Below are positions 9,485 through 21,440 of a DNA stretch of 64,000 nucleotides, piece after piece. Numbering within the stretch: the first letter of the stretch is position 1; every line of letters begins with the position of its first letter. The notes under the pieces were generated by a model. That model was not told the origin of the DNA. It was given only the letters and a program-made list of their open reading frames with translations, and searched no databases. Made by a program: the position numbers and the translations under genes. This DNA is from Tupaia tana (Eukaryota; Chordata; Mammalia; Scandentia; Tupaiidae), in assembly GCA_026018925.1 (NCBI GenBank), contig JAKSZU010000020.1, positions 42,625,102 through 42,689,101 of the forward strand. Direction: 5' to 3'.

Positions 9485-11475
9485 ATGTGTTGTAGCTTTA
9501 TATGAAACTAATGGAGCAAGGCAATGCTCAAACGTCAAATTAAACTGCACAGACTGATGCGGCATAAAAGGGTAATTAGTAGTTCATTACGTGGAGCATT
9601 GTTTGTTCAGCTGAATTGATTTCTCAGCTGCCCATGTTTTCTGTTTACTTAGTAAGCGCTCCACTGCACATTTTTATTTGACAGCTAGGAAATCCCTTCT
9701 CCTGAACTTTTTTTTTTTTTATCAGTGCAGTTTTAAAATATAATTTGCTTGAGCTGGGTGAACCTCCCAATGACATACAGGTGTATGGTGACAATCGCGA
9801 GTGCGGACTGATGCACGGAACATAAAACCGGCTGTGGTTAGAGGCCTGTGAGGCTCCAGCAAAAGCCGGAACATACCCAGTGGCTTTGTACCTGGAAATG
9901 CTTTTGTGGCTGTTTGCTTTTCAACTTAAGAGTGAACTCCCCTCTCAGAAAGAGAGAGGGCGAGAAAGAAATTGGAATGGACACCTAATCCTTCGCTGTT
10001 CAAAGTGGGAATTTTTCAACAAAGTTTTCGTAAACCCTTCATGTTGCCTGTTAATGCCAAAATAAAGAAAACAGTAGCTGTTTTAGGATTTTCTGCCACC
10101 CTGCTCACCATCAGCAGGATTTAGAAAAAAGGCTAAATGCTGACTTTAAAACTTTCTGAGCTTCCTACCTCATAAAGATAAAGCGAATTTCTAGGTTGGG
10201 GTAGTGCAGGCATCAGAGCACGCCCCTGGGCTGTCCCCCTGTCCTTTGTATTCCTGTCTCTGGGGACGGAAGACCTCCAGACAGCGTGCAGATGTATGGG
10301 CTGTGACAGCACACTCCACCGGCTCCGCCACTCCACCGGCTCACCGAGAAACTGCCATTGGCTTCTTAGCTCTACCTAACCTGCAGGTTAATGATGCATC
10401 ACGCTGAGTGACACTTGGGGTTATGACAGTCCTGAAGAGATGAGAGAAGCCAGTTCCGCAGCAAATTCCAGCCTCGGACACGGTGAAGTATAAATCTGGG
10501 TAGGAAGCAAGGTTGAGCGTTCTGTCACAAGACGTTCGTTTTCCCAGAATTCTTAACATCAGCTAAGTTTGCTAGTCCTTGGGAGAACTTAGAAATGTGC
10601 TGTTTGAAGCTAAACATTTTCATCCTCTATTTATAGGCAAAGGACAGTGAATGGAGAAGGTGGACCCGTGCGAGGGGATGAGGAGGCCTTCTGAGGCTGG
10701 GCAAAGAAAAGCCCAGTGGCTCAGCCTGGTTGGGTGTTTTTGCAAACATGTGCACAGCTGGGGTGCACAGCAGTGGAGTGTGACTGTGTTACGTCGCGCT
10801 CTGCGTCCTGGGCCCGTCGGAAGTCAGAAAGCTCGAAGCGCATACACTCAGGGTGTTGAGCAGGCATCTCTCGGTTACCCATGTTAGTGGGAGGGAACTC
10901 AGCCTGGAGGTGATCCCCAAGGCCCGCCAGTGCCTTTTGATTTAATCTTCTTCCCAAGCAGCACTGCTTGGTGCTGGACTCAGAGTTGAAGGTATACTCA
11001 GAGGAAGAGAGTCCTGACCTTTGAATAGAGTATGGATATATTTTAAGTATATTCTCAGTGCACAAAGACCCAGCAGAAACTTTGAAATGTTATTTCAAAG
11101 TTTTTTTGTATAAAGAAGGTAATTTTGGGGTCAAAATCTGGGGCAGGCCATTCTCTTGTCGGCTTTGAATGTGTAAACCAGTCAGCGTGGAAATCCGTGG
11201 CTGCTCCTTATCTGGGGGTCCTAGAATGGTCATTAAAGAAGGTGACCGTCTTGAACCGAAGCCCTACTGTGTGCCTGCACCGTGCTATGTCGATGCCCCA
11301 GGCCTTCCATGCGGCCCTTCCTCACTAACTGCATGCTTCTGTTCCGTCCCGGGCTGGCCGTGCCCCGGGTTACAGCATGTGTCGGGCGCCAGGGTGACTG
11401 TCCTTTCGTTCTGAGTTCTACCTGGCACATGGATGTTTGCCTGGATGCATCTCTACTCGTTTCATTCTTCTTTTC
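9485..11475. other. unique sequence
   Basis: Two kilobases without SINEs. No exon is recognised. A minor tandem cactccaccggctc doublet lies near 10,314-10,342. Confidence 0.35.
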
Positions 11476-11765
11476 TTCAGTTTATTTATTTCTTTTTTGT
11501 GTGTGCATGAATGGGAGAGAGAAAGAGAAAGGATCCCCCCACACCCACACACCAAAAGGGTCAGTTGTACCACGCTCCTTTTTCCCTTCCAGTTCACCAT
11601 CCCATCAAGACCCTGGGCACCTGTGTATGAGCCTGGCTTTTGAATTTGTTTTTTGTTTTTGTTTTTCCTTCATGCCAAAGGGACTGGGAGTCGAACCCTA
11701 ACTGGCCTTGTGGAATCTGGCTGCTTCTGCCTAGCACCCAAGGGCTGCGCTACAGGGCTGGCCCA
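11476..11765 (-). repeat. type C tRNA-derived SINE
   Basis: An antisense copy with a gagagagaaagagaaagg block, ccatcccatcaagaccctgg, and an end at acagggctggccc. Confidence 0.75.
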
Positions 11766-12079
11766 ATCTGCTCTACTCTCCTGACATTGTGTAAATCTGG
11801 TCTCTGACCCAGACTTACAGCTCTGGGTTACTTTCACCGTCCCCCTCTCAGTCTCCCGCTGCCGTTTTCCCTAAGTGCTGGCAGTCACAGAAGCTAATAC
11901 TGCTGGTCCTCTTGGTCCCGGTCCCCACCCTAACGTGGCTCAGACATGACCCAGCTCCTAAGCTGATGCCCACAAAGGTGGACGCATGTCAGCAGACATC
12001 CACCTTGTCTATGTGGTGCTTTGGGTAAAGTGACGCTGTCGGAAATCACCTAGGGACCGCCTCCATTCTTGGAATGACA
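11766..12079. other. unique or too diverged to name
   Basis: May be the outer edge of the L2 element that follows; not clear enough to assign. Confidence 0.3.
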
Positions 12080-12207
12080 TCTACTACTTCGCAGGCCACT
12101 GGCTCCTTGTGACCTGGCCCTTTCTCACTTTCTGATATTGTTTCATGCTTTTTCCCTTCTCTTTCCTGAAACTGCCAGGCTGCTCCCACATCAAAGCCTC
12201 TGCATTT

Positions 12208-12444
12208 TTTTTTTTTAGAGTTATTTTCTTGTGCTCGCCAGAAAGAGAGAGACAGAAAGCAAGAAATCATCCCCCAGGGGGGTTGGCCACACCGCAATCC
12301 CTTCTCCTCTATTCTCCTCTCGGGATCCTGGGCAAGCACACACACGCACCCGGCATGAGTTTAAGTCACTGGGTCTGGGACTTGAACCACAGTCGACTAC
12401 ATGGGAGTCCAGTGACACAGCCATTATGCCAACTGCTGGTCCCC
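12208..12444 (-). repeat. type A tRNA-derived SINE
   Basis: Antisense, with a slightly shortened tail (aga gttattttcttgtgctcgcc). Its flanks aaagcctctgcatttt and aaagcttctgcatttt are a target duplication in L2. Confidence 0.88.
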
Positions 12445-12619
12445 AAAGCTTCTGCATTTTATTGCTCCCCCCAACTTGAATGTTCTTCCCCTTATCTTTG
12501 CAGTACCGGCTCCATCTCCTAGCTAAGGTTGCAGAAATGCCTTTCCTGAACACTTCAGTCACTCCCGACCAAATTATCCTGTATTATTTCACTTCTTGCC
12601 TAAATCACTATTTGACTTT

Positions 12620-12902
12620 CTTTTTTTTTTTTCTATTTTTCTTTTTTTTTGGAGAGGTTTTTGCTATAGGGCACATGTGCTCACCAGACAGACAGAGAGA
12701 GACAGAGAGACAGAAAGCAGGAAATCACCCCCCAGGGGGGATGGCCACGCCGCAATCCCTTCTCCTCCATTCTCCTCTCGGGATCTTGGGCACGCTCGCA
12801 CATGCGCCTGGCGTGAGTTTTAAGCCACCGGGTCCGGGATGTGAACCACGATCGACTACGTGGGAGTCCAGCGACATAGACATTATGCTAACTGCTGGTC
12901 CC
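12620..12902 (-). repeat. type A tRNA-derived SINE (A2 variant)
   Basis: Full antisense copy. The cactatttgactttct flank occurs before it at 12,607 and after it at 12,906. Confidence 0.92.
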
Positions 12903-12921
12903 ATCACTATTTGACTTTCTT

Positions 12922-13196
12922 TCTTTTTTTTTTTTTTTCTTTTTTTGGAGAGGTTTTTGCTATAGGGCGCGTGCGCTCACCAGACAGACAGAGAGAGACA
13001 GAGAGATAGAAAGCAGGAAATCACCCCCCAGGGGGGATGGCCACGCCGCAATCCCTTCTCCTCCATTCTCCTCTCGGGATCTTGGGCACGCACGCACACG
13101 CGCCCGGCGTGAGTTTAAGCCGCCGGGTCCGGGACTCGAACCGCGGTCGACTACGTGGGAGTCCAGCGACATAGCCATTACGCTAACTGCTGGTCC
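12922..13196 (-). repeat. type A tRNA-derived SINE (A1 variant)
   Basis: A near-consensus antisense copy with an intact tcgaacc B-box core. The same cactatttgactttct flank recurs on its far side at 13,197, so it inserted at the edge of the preceding SINE. Confidence 0.92.
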
Positions 13197-13213
13197 CACT
13201 ATTTGACTTTCTA

Positions 13214-13482
13214 AAAACAATTTTTTTTGTATTGTGGAAGGGCATGAGCACTGTCCCAAGAGTGGGTGGGGGGAGAGAGAGAGAGAGAGAGCGAGCGAGC
13301 TCCGATGGGGCGTGGTCACGCTGCACTCCCTTTCCCGCCGTTCCTCCATCCCATCAGGAATTTGGGCATGCACGCACACATGCCCAGCATGTTTTTTAAG
13401 CCACCAGGATGGGACTCAAGCCAGTTGGCTATGTGGCTATGGGGCTCTAATGCACAGTGCTTACCTGCTGTGCGACCGGCCT
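13214..13482 (-). repeat. type C tRNA-derived SINE
   Basis: Antisense, with a (ga)n block at 13,275 and catcccatcaggaatttggg; it ends near gcgaccggcc. Confidence 0.78.
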
Positions 13483-13655
13483 TCTGCATTGTTTTGGGAC
13501 GGGCTGTTGTCTCCTTCTTTGTGATCTGTCTTTTTCTGTAAGAAAGTAAGCTCCATAAAGCTCAGCCTTTGTTTTGTTCGCAGCCATCTCCTGTGCCTGA
13601 AACACCCCCAGCATGTAAGAGATGCTCAGTAGATACTCGTTGAATGAATGAAGTC

Positions 13656-14400
13656 CAGAATCTGTCTGGACTAGGGAAGGTCCCTGCTTATACCAGTAAC
13701 ACTCCCGTCTCTGCCTTCACGGTCAGTGTGGTCGAGAACTCTGCCCTTGTGTCCTGTGTGGCTTCTAGCTCCTCACCGGCCGTGACCTTCTAAGCTGGTT
13801 TTCTCAGCCCATTTCACATCGGCCTGTCTTACTCCGCGTGGCTGAGAACCGTGATGTCTCACCACTGAGTCTTCCAAGCTGAACTGCAACACTTTTGCCC
13901 TCCAGCTTGTGACCTGAATATCTCGGTTTTCATCTGGGCTCCGAGCTTCTGAGACTCTGAACACCTGCTTCAGTCTTTGCTTCTCACATCCCAGGTCTCC
14001 GGATTTCCCTGATCCTGGTCTAAACCACTAGGTGTTGCTTCCGATTCTCTAAGGACGAGTTGGTTCCCACGTTCTGGAGAAACGGCCTCACGAGGAAGCA
14101 GTGTGAAGCTAGACTCCGACAGAGGTTGCAGAGGCAGGTTGATTTTCACCTTGCACGTAGTGTCCTTTGTGGTCCTAGCCCACGGACAGTCACCATTTCT
14201 CTAAGGCAGTGGTGGGTCACGAGGTGTGCTGGCCCCTTGACCCTTTCCTGAAGAAGAAGAATCCCAGCTAAGGATGTCAGGGCCAGTTACAAAATATTGC
14301 TTGTGATGCACATCAAGGAAAGCAGAATTTTCTGGATTCCCAACTTGACACAACAAGTCAGCAAGTGTAGAAAAGCATATGTGATTGTGTAAAAGAAATT
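13656..14400. other. unique sequence
   Basis: No recognised repeat or exon. Confidence 0.35.
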
Positions 14401-14401
14401 G

Positions 14402-14668
14402 AGGGACCAGCAGTTGGTGCAATAGTTATGTTGCTGGACTCCCGTGTAGTTGACTGTGGTTTGAATTCTGGACCTGGTGGCTTAAACTCACGCCGGGCGC
14501 GTGTGCGTGCGTGCCCAAGATCCCGAGAGGAGAATGGAGGAGAAGGGATTGCGGCGTGGCCATCCCCCCGTGGGGGTGATTTCTCACTTTCTGTCTCTCT
14601 GTCTCTCTCTGTCTTTCTGGTGAGTGCATGCACCCTATAGCAAAAACCTCTCCCCCCCAAAAAAAAGA
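14402..14668 (+). repeat. type A tRNA-derived SINE
   Basis: Sense copy starting gggaccagcagttggtgc. It is flanked by aaaagaaattga on both sides. Confidence 0.9.
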
Positions 14669-15160
14669 TAAAAAAGAAATTGAAATAAAAATATATTAAA
14701 AATGAAAAAGAGAAGCTGACATGGAAAAAGAAGTGTAGTAGAAGCCCCGGAATTCAAATAGGAAACCCCACTTTTGTGTCCCAGCTATTGCTTGGCTTTC
14801 GATAGTAGGTGTGCGCACCTGAGAGTAAATAATTTGCGTTCACATTCAATTACAGGTTTACAGACGATATACATAACATAGGTGATACTATATTTTACTT
14901 TAATGAAAAGTTTTTAAATGAGTAATATTTATTCAAGATCCTAGAATAACTCCTTTGGATTTACGTGGATGATCAGGCCAGGAACACATTCAGAAATTAT
15001 ATCTATATATATGAATAAAGCGCAAGTTCTACGGCATTTCAATCTGTCAAGCAAATAAACATGCATGCATTTTCTCTTTTGAAAGGCATATTATTATGTA
15101 CCCAATAAATCAAAATGATCTCTTCTGAGCAACTTACATCTGTCAAATAAATAAAATTTG

Positions 15161-15163
<3 letters not shown>

Positions 15164-15215
<52 letters not shown>

Positions 15216-15216
15216 C
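15164..15216. repeat. (TA)n microsatellite
   Basis: About 24 uninterrupted TA units followed by gtatat. Confidence 0.95.
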
Positions 15217-15303
15217 ACCTGTTAAACAAAAATCCAACTTGGGGACAAAACTAAATTCGTAATGCAATGCTATAAAAATAAGAAAAAATAAAATAGATGT
15301 TAG

Positions 15304-15329
15304 AATAATAAAATAAAATAAAATAAAAG
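15304..15329. repeat. (AATAA)n microsatellite
   Basis: Repeated aataaaataaaataaaa. Confidence 0.85.
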
Positions 15330-15351
15330 TTATTTTAAAAAAGAATTATAT

Positions 15352-15600
15352 CCTAGTCCAGCAGGCGGCATGGCATTTAAGGCATTGGATCCCACATGGC
15401 CAACTCCACAGTTCCGATCCTAGACCAGAGGGCTTGAAAATCATGCCAGGCACATGTGCATGCATGACCCAAATCCCGAGAAGACAATGGAGGAGAAAGG
15501 GATTGTGGCATAGCCGTTCCCCCACAGGGAGCGATTTCTCACTTTCCCTCTCTCTCTCTGTCTCTGTCTTGTGAGCATACATACCCTATAGTGAAATTAA
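15352..15600 (+). repeat. type C/A-like tRNA-derived SINE
   Basis: Sense copy: cagcaggcggcatggcattt head, ggaggagaaagggattgtgg body, and tail ccctatagtgaaatt. Confidence 0.8.
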
Positions 15601-15606
15601 AACTAA

Positions 15607-15648
<42 letters not shown>

Positions 15649-15650
15649 CT
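15607..15650. repeat. (TG)n/(TA)n microsatellite at a SINE tail
   Basis: About 13 TG units flanked by TA units, directly after the SINE tail. The microsatellite probably grew from the tail. Confidence 0.9.
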
Positions 15651-15784
15651 TTATAATCTGGACAAGCCACAATTTATTTAATCACTTTACTATCAATAGG
15701 CATTTAATGGTAATCTTGTTAGTGATTATAAACAATGTTTATATTTGTATCCACATAGAAATATTTTCATAGTCTTTAATTCTT

Positions 15785-16045
15785 TTTTTTTTGGAGAGAT
15801 TTTCACTATAGGGCGCGTGTGCTCGCCAGACAGACAGAGAGAAACATAGAGACAGAAAACGAGAAATCACCCCCCAGGGGGGATGGTCATGCCGCAATCC
15901 CTTCTCTTCCATTCTCCTCTCGGGATCTTGGGCACGCACGCACACGCGCCCGGCGTGAGTTTTAAGCCACCGGATCCGGGACCCGAACCGCGGCTGACTA
16001 CGTGGGAGTCCAGTGACATAGCCATTACGCTAACTGCTGGTTCCC
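15785..16045 (-). repeat. type A tRNA-derived SINE (A2 variant)
   Basis: Antisense copy bounded by a perfect 17-bp duplication (catagtctttaattctt) at 15,768 and 16,046. Confidence 0.95.
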
Positions 16046-16062
16046 CATAGTCTTTAATTCTT

Positions 16063-16683
16063 AAAGTGAAATCACTGTTTATTGCTGTTTAAAGGAATTG
16101 TGTGTTAAAAATTTTTCCAGGTGTTAATGGTTATTATTTGTTTATGGTGGTGTACATGTATGTGTATGTCTATACTCCGATAGGGAAAAAATTCCAAGAG
16201 TGTTTTCAAATAAAAAAAGAAAAAAATGTAGGATAAGCAATATAGTCTAATTCCATTTGGTAAAAACCCATTTATACTTAATATGTAAGTAAAGTGCGTA
16301 GGTGTATTTCCGTATCAAAGTGTACGTACCAGAAGTAAGCTCCTTGTGACCAGGGCATTCTCTTGCTCACTGGAGCAGCTCAGCGACTACCACAGTCTTT
16401 GGCAGACAGCAGGGGCCAGCCCGACATTTGAATGAATGAAGTGTTGATCTATGATGCTACCCTATTTCTATAAAGCAACTACATAGGAAAAAGTTATGTG
16501 GGGAACAGTGCATGTTTGGCTGTGTATACGTATTGTGTACTTTCTTCTATGTTTAAGTGTGTAGAACAACATGGCCTCTAGGCAAGGAACAGGGTTGAGT
16601 GGAGGAAAAGTGAAAATAGACATTCACAATTATTCTGTATATTTCTGAAAGTATATGTCTTCATGCATTATTTTTTCCTGTTT
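16063..16683. other. AT-rich sequence with a possible L2 tail
   Basis: At about 16,326-16,440 the text agtaagctccttgtgaccag...tttgaatgaatgaa resembles an L2 3' end. The remainder is not recognised. Confidence 0.4.
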
Positions 16684-16935
16684 TAAAAAAATTGCCAGAG
16701 AACACAAGCGCTGGTGTGAGAGACAGAAAGAGAGAGAGAGACAGTGAGGAAAGTATCTCTCAGTGGGGTGTGATCACAGGGTAACACTTTGTCACTATTT
16801 CTCCATCCTGTCAGGATTTGGGGTATACATGCACACATACCTGGCATGTTTTTCAAGGTGCTGGGACTGGGATTCAATCCATGGCCAGCCATGTAGGATC
16901 TGGCTCCCTTAACCACTAAGCCACAGGGCGGTCCC
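16684..16935 (-). repeat. type C tRNA-derived SINE
   Basis: Antisense: ttgccagagaacacaagcgc, catcctgtcaggatttgggg, and an end at gggcggtccc. It is flanked by atgcattatt on both sides. Confidence 0.82.
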
Positions 16936-16954
16936 ATGCATTATTATTATTATT

Positions 16955-17208
16955 TTTAGTTTTTTTTTTTTTCCTTAAGGCATGTGCACTTGCCTAGAAG
17001 AGAGACAGATAGTGAGAGGAAAAATGAGAAATCACCCTCCAGGGGAGATGGCCACATTGCAATCCCTTCTCTGCTCTTCTCTTCCCGGGATCTTGGGCAC
17101 CCATGCACATGTGCCCGGTGTGAGTTTCAAGCCACTGGGTCCAGGACTGGAACTGCGGTTGCCCCTATGGGGGTCCAGTGACATAACTGCTATGCCATCT
17201 ACTGGCCC
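16955..17208 (-). repeat. type A tRNA-derived SINE
   Basis: Antisense copy with a poly-T tail and a head end catctactggcccc. Confidence 0.85.
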
Positions 17209-17213
17209 CTTTA

Positions 17214-17465
17214 TTTTGAGCTTTTTGCCATATGCGTGCACAGTTGTTGGAGAAGGACAGGGAGAGAAAGAGAGATAGTGAGAGGGAAAGTGAGAAATCA
17301 CCTCATGGGGTAGGGGGATGACCACACTGTAATCCCTTCTCTTCAATTTTCCTCCTGGGATTTTGAGTATGCATACATATGTGCCTGGAGTGATTTTCAA
17401 GTCACTAGGTCTGGGACTCACTAGGCAGGAACCAGTACCTTAACTACCACACCACGTGCTGGTCC
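17214..17465 (-). repeat. type A/C tRNA-derived SINE
   Basis: Antisense, lying head to tail right after the preceding copy. It ends acgtgctggtcc and is moderately diverged. Confidence 0.78.
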
Positions 17466-17514
17466 TCATGTATTATTGTCATAAATAAAAATACGAATCA
17501 GTAAAAGAACATAA

Positions 17515-17725
17515 GTATAAGGTGGCTGGGTATCACATGCTGACTTTGTGGTTTGAGTCCTGAACCCAGTAACTTGAAAATCATGCCAGGTACATATGCA
17601 CGCATGCTCAAAATCCCATAGGGAGAGTGAAGGAGAAGGGATTGTGGTATGGCTGTCTCCCCTGGGGGTTGATTTCTCTTCTTCTCTCTCTGGCAAGTGC
17701 ATGAACTTTATAATAAACAAAAACA
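17515..17725 (+). repeat. diverged type A/C tRNA-derived SINE
   Basis: Sense copy with an altered head (ggtggctgggtatcacatgc), then gtgaaggagaagggattgtg and tctggcaagtgcatgaac. Confidence 0.7.
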
Positions 17726-17754
17726 AAAAGAATTATTGTCTTGAGCATAATCAA

Positions 17755-17983
17755 AAAATTTTTAAGAGAGATTTTTGCTATAGGGTGTGTGTGCTTGCCA
17801 GAGAGACAGAAAGTGAGAAATCACCCCCTAGGGTGGATGGCCACACCACAATCCCTTTTCCTCCTTTGGGGCACGCACGCACACATAGCCAGCATGAGTT
17901 TTAAGCTGCTGGGTCCGGGACTGGAACTGCGGTTGACTCTGTGGGAGTCCAGTGACATAACCGTTACGCCATCTGCTGGCCCC
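17755..17983 (-). repeat. type A tRNA-derived SINE
   Basis: Antisense, lacking part of the CT-rich block. It ends catctgctggccccc and is flanked by cataatcaaa on both sides. Confidence 0.87.
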
Positions 17984-18910
17984 CATAATCAAATATCTTT
18001 ACATTTGATTTGTGGATCCTATATTCTTTGTCAAGTACTGTTTGACAAGGAGATCTTAAATAGGACATGTAAATCAGTGTTTAAACAGTTAAAACCAAAG
18101 ACCAGGCAGTTCTTCTTAAGAAGGGCAAACCAAACTTGGAGTAGGATGGAAATAAAGAGTGGGGCGTGGCAAGTCAGGAGCCCCGTGTTCTTTCTAACAT
18201 CAGGCTCCGAGCAGGTCCTAGTGGGCGGTAAGTCAGGGTGCTGTAGGGAGGATTATGTGAGGAGAGACAAGAAGCTACTTCATCGGGGAATTAGTGAGCT
18301 GATAACCAGGAGGAGTCGAGAACTAAAGACGATGCGGTCCTACTCACGTTCTGAGGAAGAAGCTTGGAACTGTTTTTTTGGTTGGATTTTATGGTACATA
18401 TTTGGTATCATTTTAATGGATCTAGATGACTCCAGTAAGACAAAAGCATTCATTTTAAACAGCTTCATAATCAGTATTGATTACCACAGATAAATATATT
18501 ATGTGAGGATTCAACAAGATTTCATTCAGCAAGAGTTTGTGGAATGCGCACAACATGCGAGGGTCTGGGTGAGGCTTTGTTAGGGATACAGAGAAAGCAG
18601 GCGTGGACTATAAGACACAGGAGGTGAATCAGGACATAGAATCGAACTGTCATAAAGCGACAGAGATGTAAGGTTATGAAGTCTAGGAGCAACACAGTCA
18701 CAGGTGGAAAGAAAAGGAAGAAATAAGCGTAAGGGCAGCTGAGGAGGCAGACTGGAAAGAACATGGCCGTCGTTGGGTGCAGCGACTATGAGAAAACTGT
18801 TCTGCCAAATGTCTGTTGGATTCACTGAACGGTCTATGTGACTCTTTCTCTTTAAAAAAATAAAATAAAATTTTGTACATATGTATTACTTAATTATATG
18901 TATTTGTATA
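17984..18910. other. unique sequence, possible L2-like remnant
   Basis: At about 18,510-18,600 the text tttcattcagcaagagtttg...gggatacagag is weakly L2-like. An open frame that begins in the SINE and runs to 18,493 is treated as chance. Confidence 0.35.
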
Positions 18911-18954
18911 GGCAAGGGAAGGAGATCTTTCAGTGTTAGAACTTAGGCTAACTT
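18911..18954 (+). repeat. 44-bp direct repeat, left copy
   Basis: Matches 21,806-21,849 at 38 of 44 positions without gaps. Its right half (ttagaacttaggctaactt) also serves as the left flank of the SSB pseudogene. Confidence 0.8.
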
Positions 18955-18986
18955 GGGGACGGCCCCATCTCCTTTGAGCGCGCTAG

Positions 18987-19502
<516 letters not shown>

Positions 19503-19719
19503 TAAATATTCAGATGAGAAGAACATTGCAGAAAGCATTTAAGGGGTCAGTATTTGCTGTGTGTGAAAACATTGCATCTGCAAAGAAGTTTGTAGAGACC
19601 CCTGGTCAGAAGTACAAAGGCACAGAGATGCTAATACTTTTCAAGGAAGATTACTTTGCAAAAGAAAAAAGCAGAAAGAAGACAGCATAAAGTAGAAGCA
19701 AAATTAAGAGCTAAACGAC

Positions 19720-19965
19720 AGGGTCACACTGTCATGATCCTCCTACCTCAGCCTCCCGAATCGCTGGGACAACAGGCGCGTGCCACCACGCCCGGCACTT
19801 TCAGACAGGGCCTCACTATATTCCTCACATGCCCCACGTTGGCCGCGAACTCGCAATCCTCCTGCCTCAGCCTCCCGAGTAGCTGGGACTACAGGCTCGT
19901 GCCACCACCACCACCGCCACCATCACCACCATCACCACCACCACTGCCACCTCTCCTGGCTTTCA
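19720..19965 (-). repeat. 7SL-derived (Alu-like) SINE, dimer-like, antisense
   Basis: Two successive copies of the antisense 7SL core occur: cctcagcctcccgaatcgct (about 19,747) and cctcagcctcccgagtagct (about 19,865). Each is followed by ctgggac...acaggc...gtgccacca. The second half includes agacagggcctcactatatt. Such 7SL SINEs are known from Euarchontoglires (primates, rodents, tree shrews). It is inserted into the SSB pseudogene. Confidence 0.88.
19902..19951. repeat. (CCA/CCATCA)n microsatellite inside the 7SL SINE
   Basis: Interrupted CCA triplets occupy the place where the SINE core normally reads gccaccacgcccggc, so the repeat expanded from this motif. Confidence 0.85.
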
Positions 19966-20870
19966 GGAGAGCAAGAAGAAAAACAAGTTAGCAGAAGATG
20001 CTGAAATGAAATCTCTAGGAGAAAAGATTGGATGCTTGCTGAAATTTTCGGGTGACTTAGCTGATCAGACCTGCAGAGAAGATTTGCACATCCTTTTCTC
20101 AAATCATGGTGAAATAAAATGGATAGATTTTATCAGAGGAGCAAAAGAGGGCATAATTCTGTTTAAAGAAAAAGCCAAGAAAACTCTAGAAAAAGCCAAA
20201 GATGCAAATAATGGTAACCTGCAATTAAGGAACAAAGCCGTCACTTGGGAGCACTGGAAGGAGAGGTAGAAAAAGCAGCATTGAAAAAAATCATAGAAGA
20301 TCAGCAAGGATCCCTAAACAAATGGAAGTCACAAGGTCGCACATTTAAAGGAAAAGGAAATAAAGCTGCTCAGCCTGCGTCTGCTAAAGCAAAGGTACAG
20401 TTTCAGGGCAGGAAAACCCAATTCGATAGTGAGGATGATTGACGAATATGAACCATCACCTCGACCAGTGAAAAGAGCAAGAGAAGAGACAGCCACGAAA
20501 GAACCTGCATCGAAACAACAGAAAACATGAAATGGAGTGGAGACCAGGAACTTAGTGAACACATTTTTTATTCATTTTAATTAGGTTTAAGCTGCCTTTT
20601 GTCTTTGAAGGCTTTTAAAAAGAAAACCGAATTAGGTCCACTTCAACGTCCACCTGTAAGAACAGAAAGTTTTTTTGTTGTTTAACTTGTCTTTTTGTTT
20701 TGTTTTGTTACCCTCGGAGAATTTTTTTAAAAAAATGTATAGTTTGTTTGTGCTATTCAGATGATTCAAATATCAACAGGATATTGAAATTACTGCTAAA
20801 TTACTTTTGTAATATGAGAATGTATTAGTACAAACTAATAAAATACACACTTTATAAAAGAACAAAGAAA

Positions 20871-20990
20871 CTTATGCTAACTTATAATCTATATAAATAT
20901 ATAAATATGTATATCTAATTTGCATTGAATGCTAGAACTTTCAGTGGTAGAACTTATGCTAATTTATAATTTATATAAAAATATATAAGA
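20871..20990 (+). repeat. AT-rich tandem pair downstream of the pseudogene
   Basis: The text cttatgctaacttataatct followed by a run of atataa units (from 20,871) is repeated with changes from 20,953. Confidence 0.7.
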
Positions 20991-21185
20991 TTAGCATTTA
21001 GTCACTATGCATCTTCACAGTGTACAACATGGCTTCCCTCTGCCCGAATGCAGTGCGTATTAGTCAAGGCTAGGACTTGACTGCGGATATGATCATCAGC
21101 CGATCATCATTCTCTCGAATGACTGACTTCATTGGGCCTTGCTTAGTCCCCAGGATTCTTGAACTACGGAGGGCCAATATGGTAG
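20991..21185. other. unique sequence
   Basis: Nothing recognised. Confidence 0.3.
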
Positions 21186-21440
21186 CTATTTATTTATCTA
21201 TTGTCTATCTGTTCATTTATCTGCTAGCACACATGGACTCTCAGTGGAGAGAGACAGAGAGAGAAAGGGAGAAAGCACCAGCTCTGGGCAAGGCCACACA
21301 GCAATCCCCTCTCCTCCACTGTTCCCTCCTTTCAGAATTTTGGGCACGCGTGTTTCTCAAGCCACTGGGTCCGGGACTTGAGCCGCATGGTCCCCCATGT
21401 GGGATCCAGTCGCTTCGCCACCACACCGCAGGCTGGCCCC
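21186..21440 (-). repeat. type C tRNA-derived SINE
   Basis: Antisense: a tatttatttatctattg tail, gcaatcccctctcctccact, and an end at gcaggctggcccc. It is flanked by agctattt on both sides. Confidence 0.8.

Larger units (their letters stand above)
12080..13655. repeat. LINE2 (L2) 3' region, interrupted by four SINEs
   Basis: Pieces between the SINEs read as one L2: ttgaatgttcttccccttat (12,476), gcctttcctgaacacttcag (12,538), aatcactatttga (12,604), agtaagctccataaagctca (13,545), and cagtagatactcgttgaatg (13,628). The usual L2 string runs (tgttcttcccc...ccttccctgac...tgtaagctccatgagggc...gttgaatgaatga) in the same order. Confidence 0.75.
14680..15350. other. AT-rich unique sequence with microsatellites
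   Basis: No gene. It holds the (TA)n and (AAAAT)n tracts listed separately. Confidence 0.4.

Noticed and set aside
12596..12914. Recurring proteins with ERQRETERQKARNHPP and ATPQSLLLHSPLGILG
   Set aside because: The same peptides appear at dozens of places on both strands because type A SINEs are open in several frames. They are repeat translations, not a gene family.
12604..13212. CRISPR-like array from repeated flanks
   Set aside because: The three repeats are target-site duplications around SINEs about 280 bp long in mammalian DNA.
17741..18493. 250-codon plus-strand open frame
   Set aside because: Its first third is an antisense SINE and the rest resembles no protein. No splice or start context supports it.
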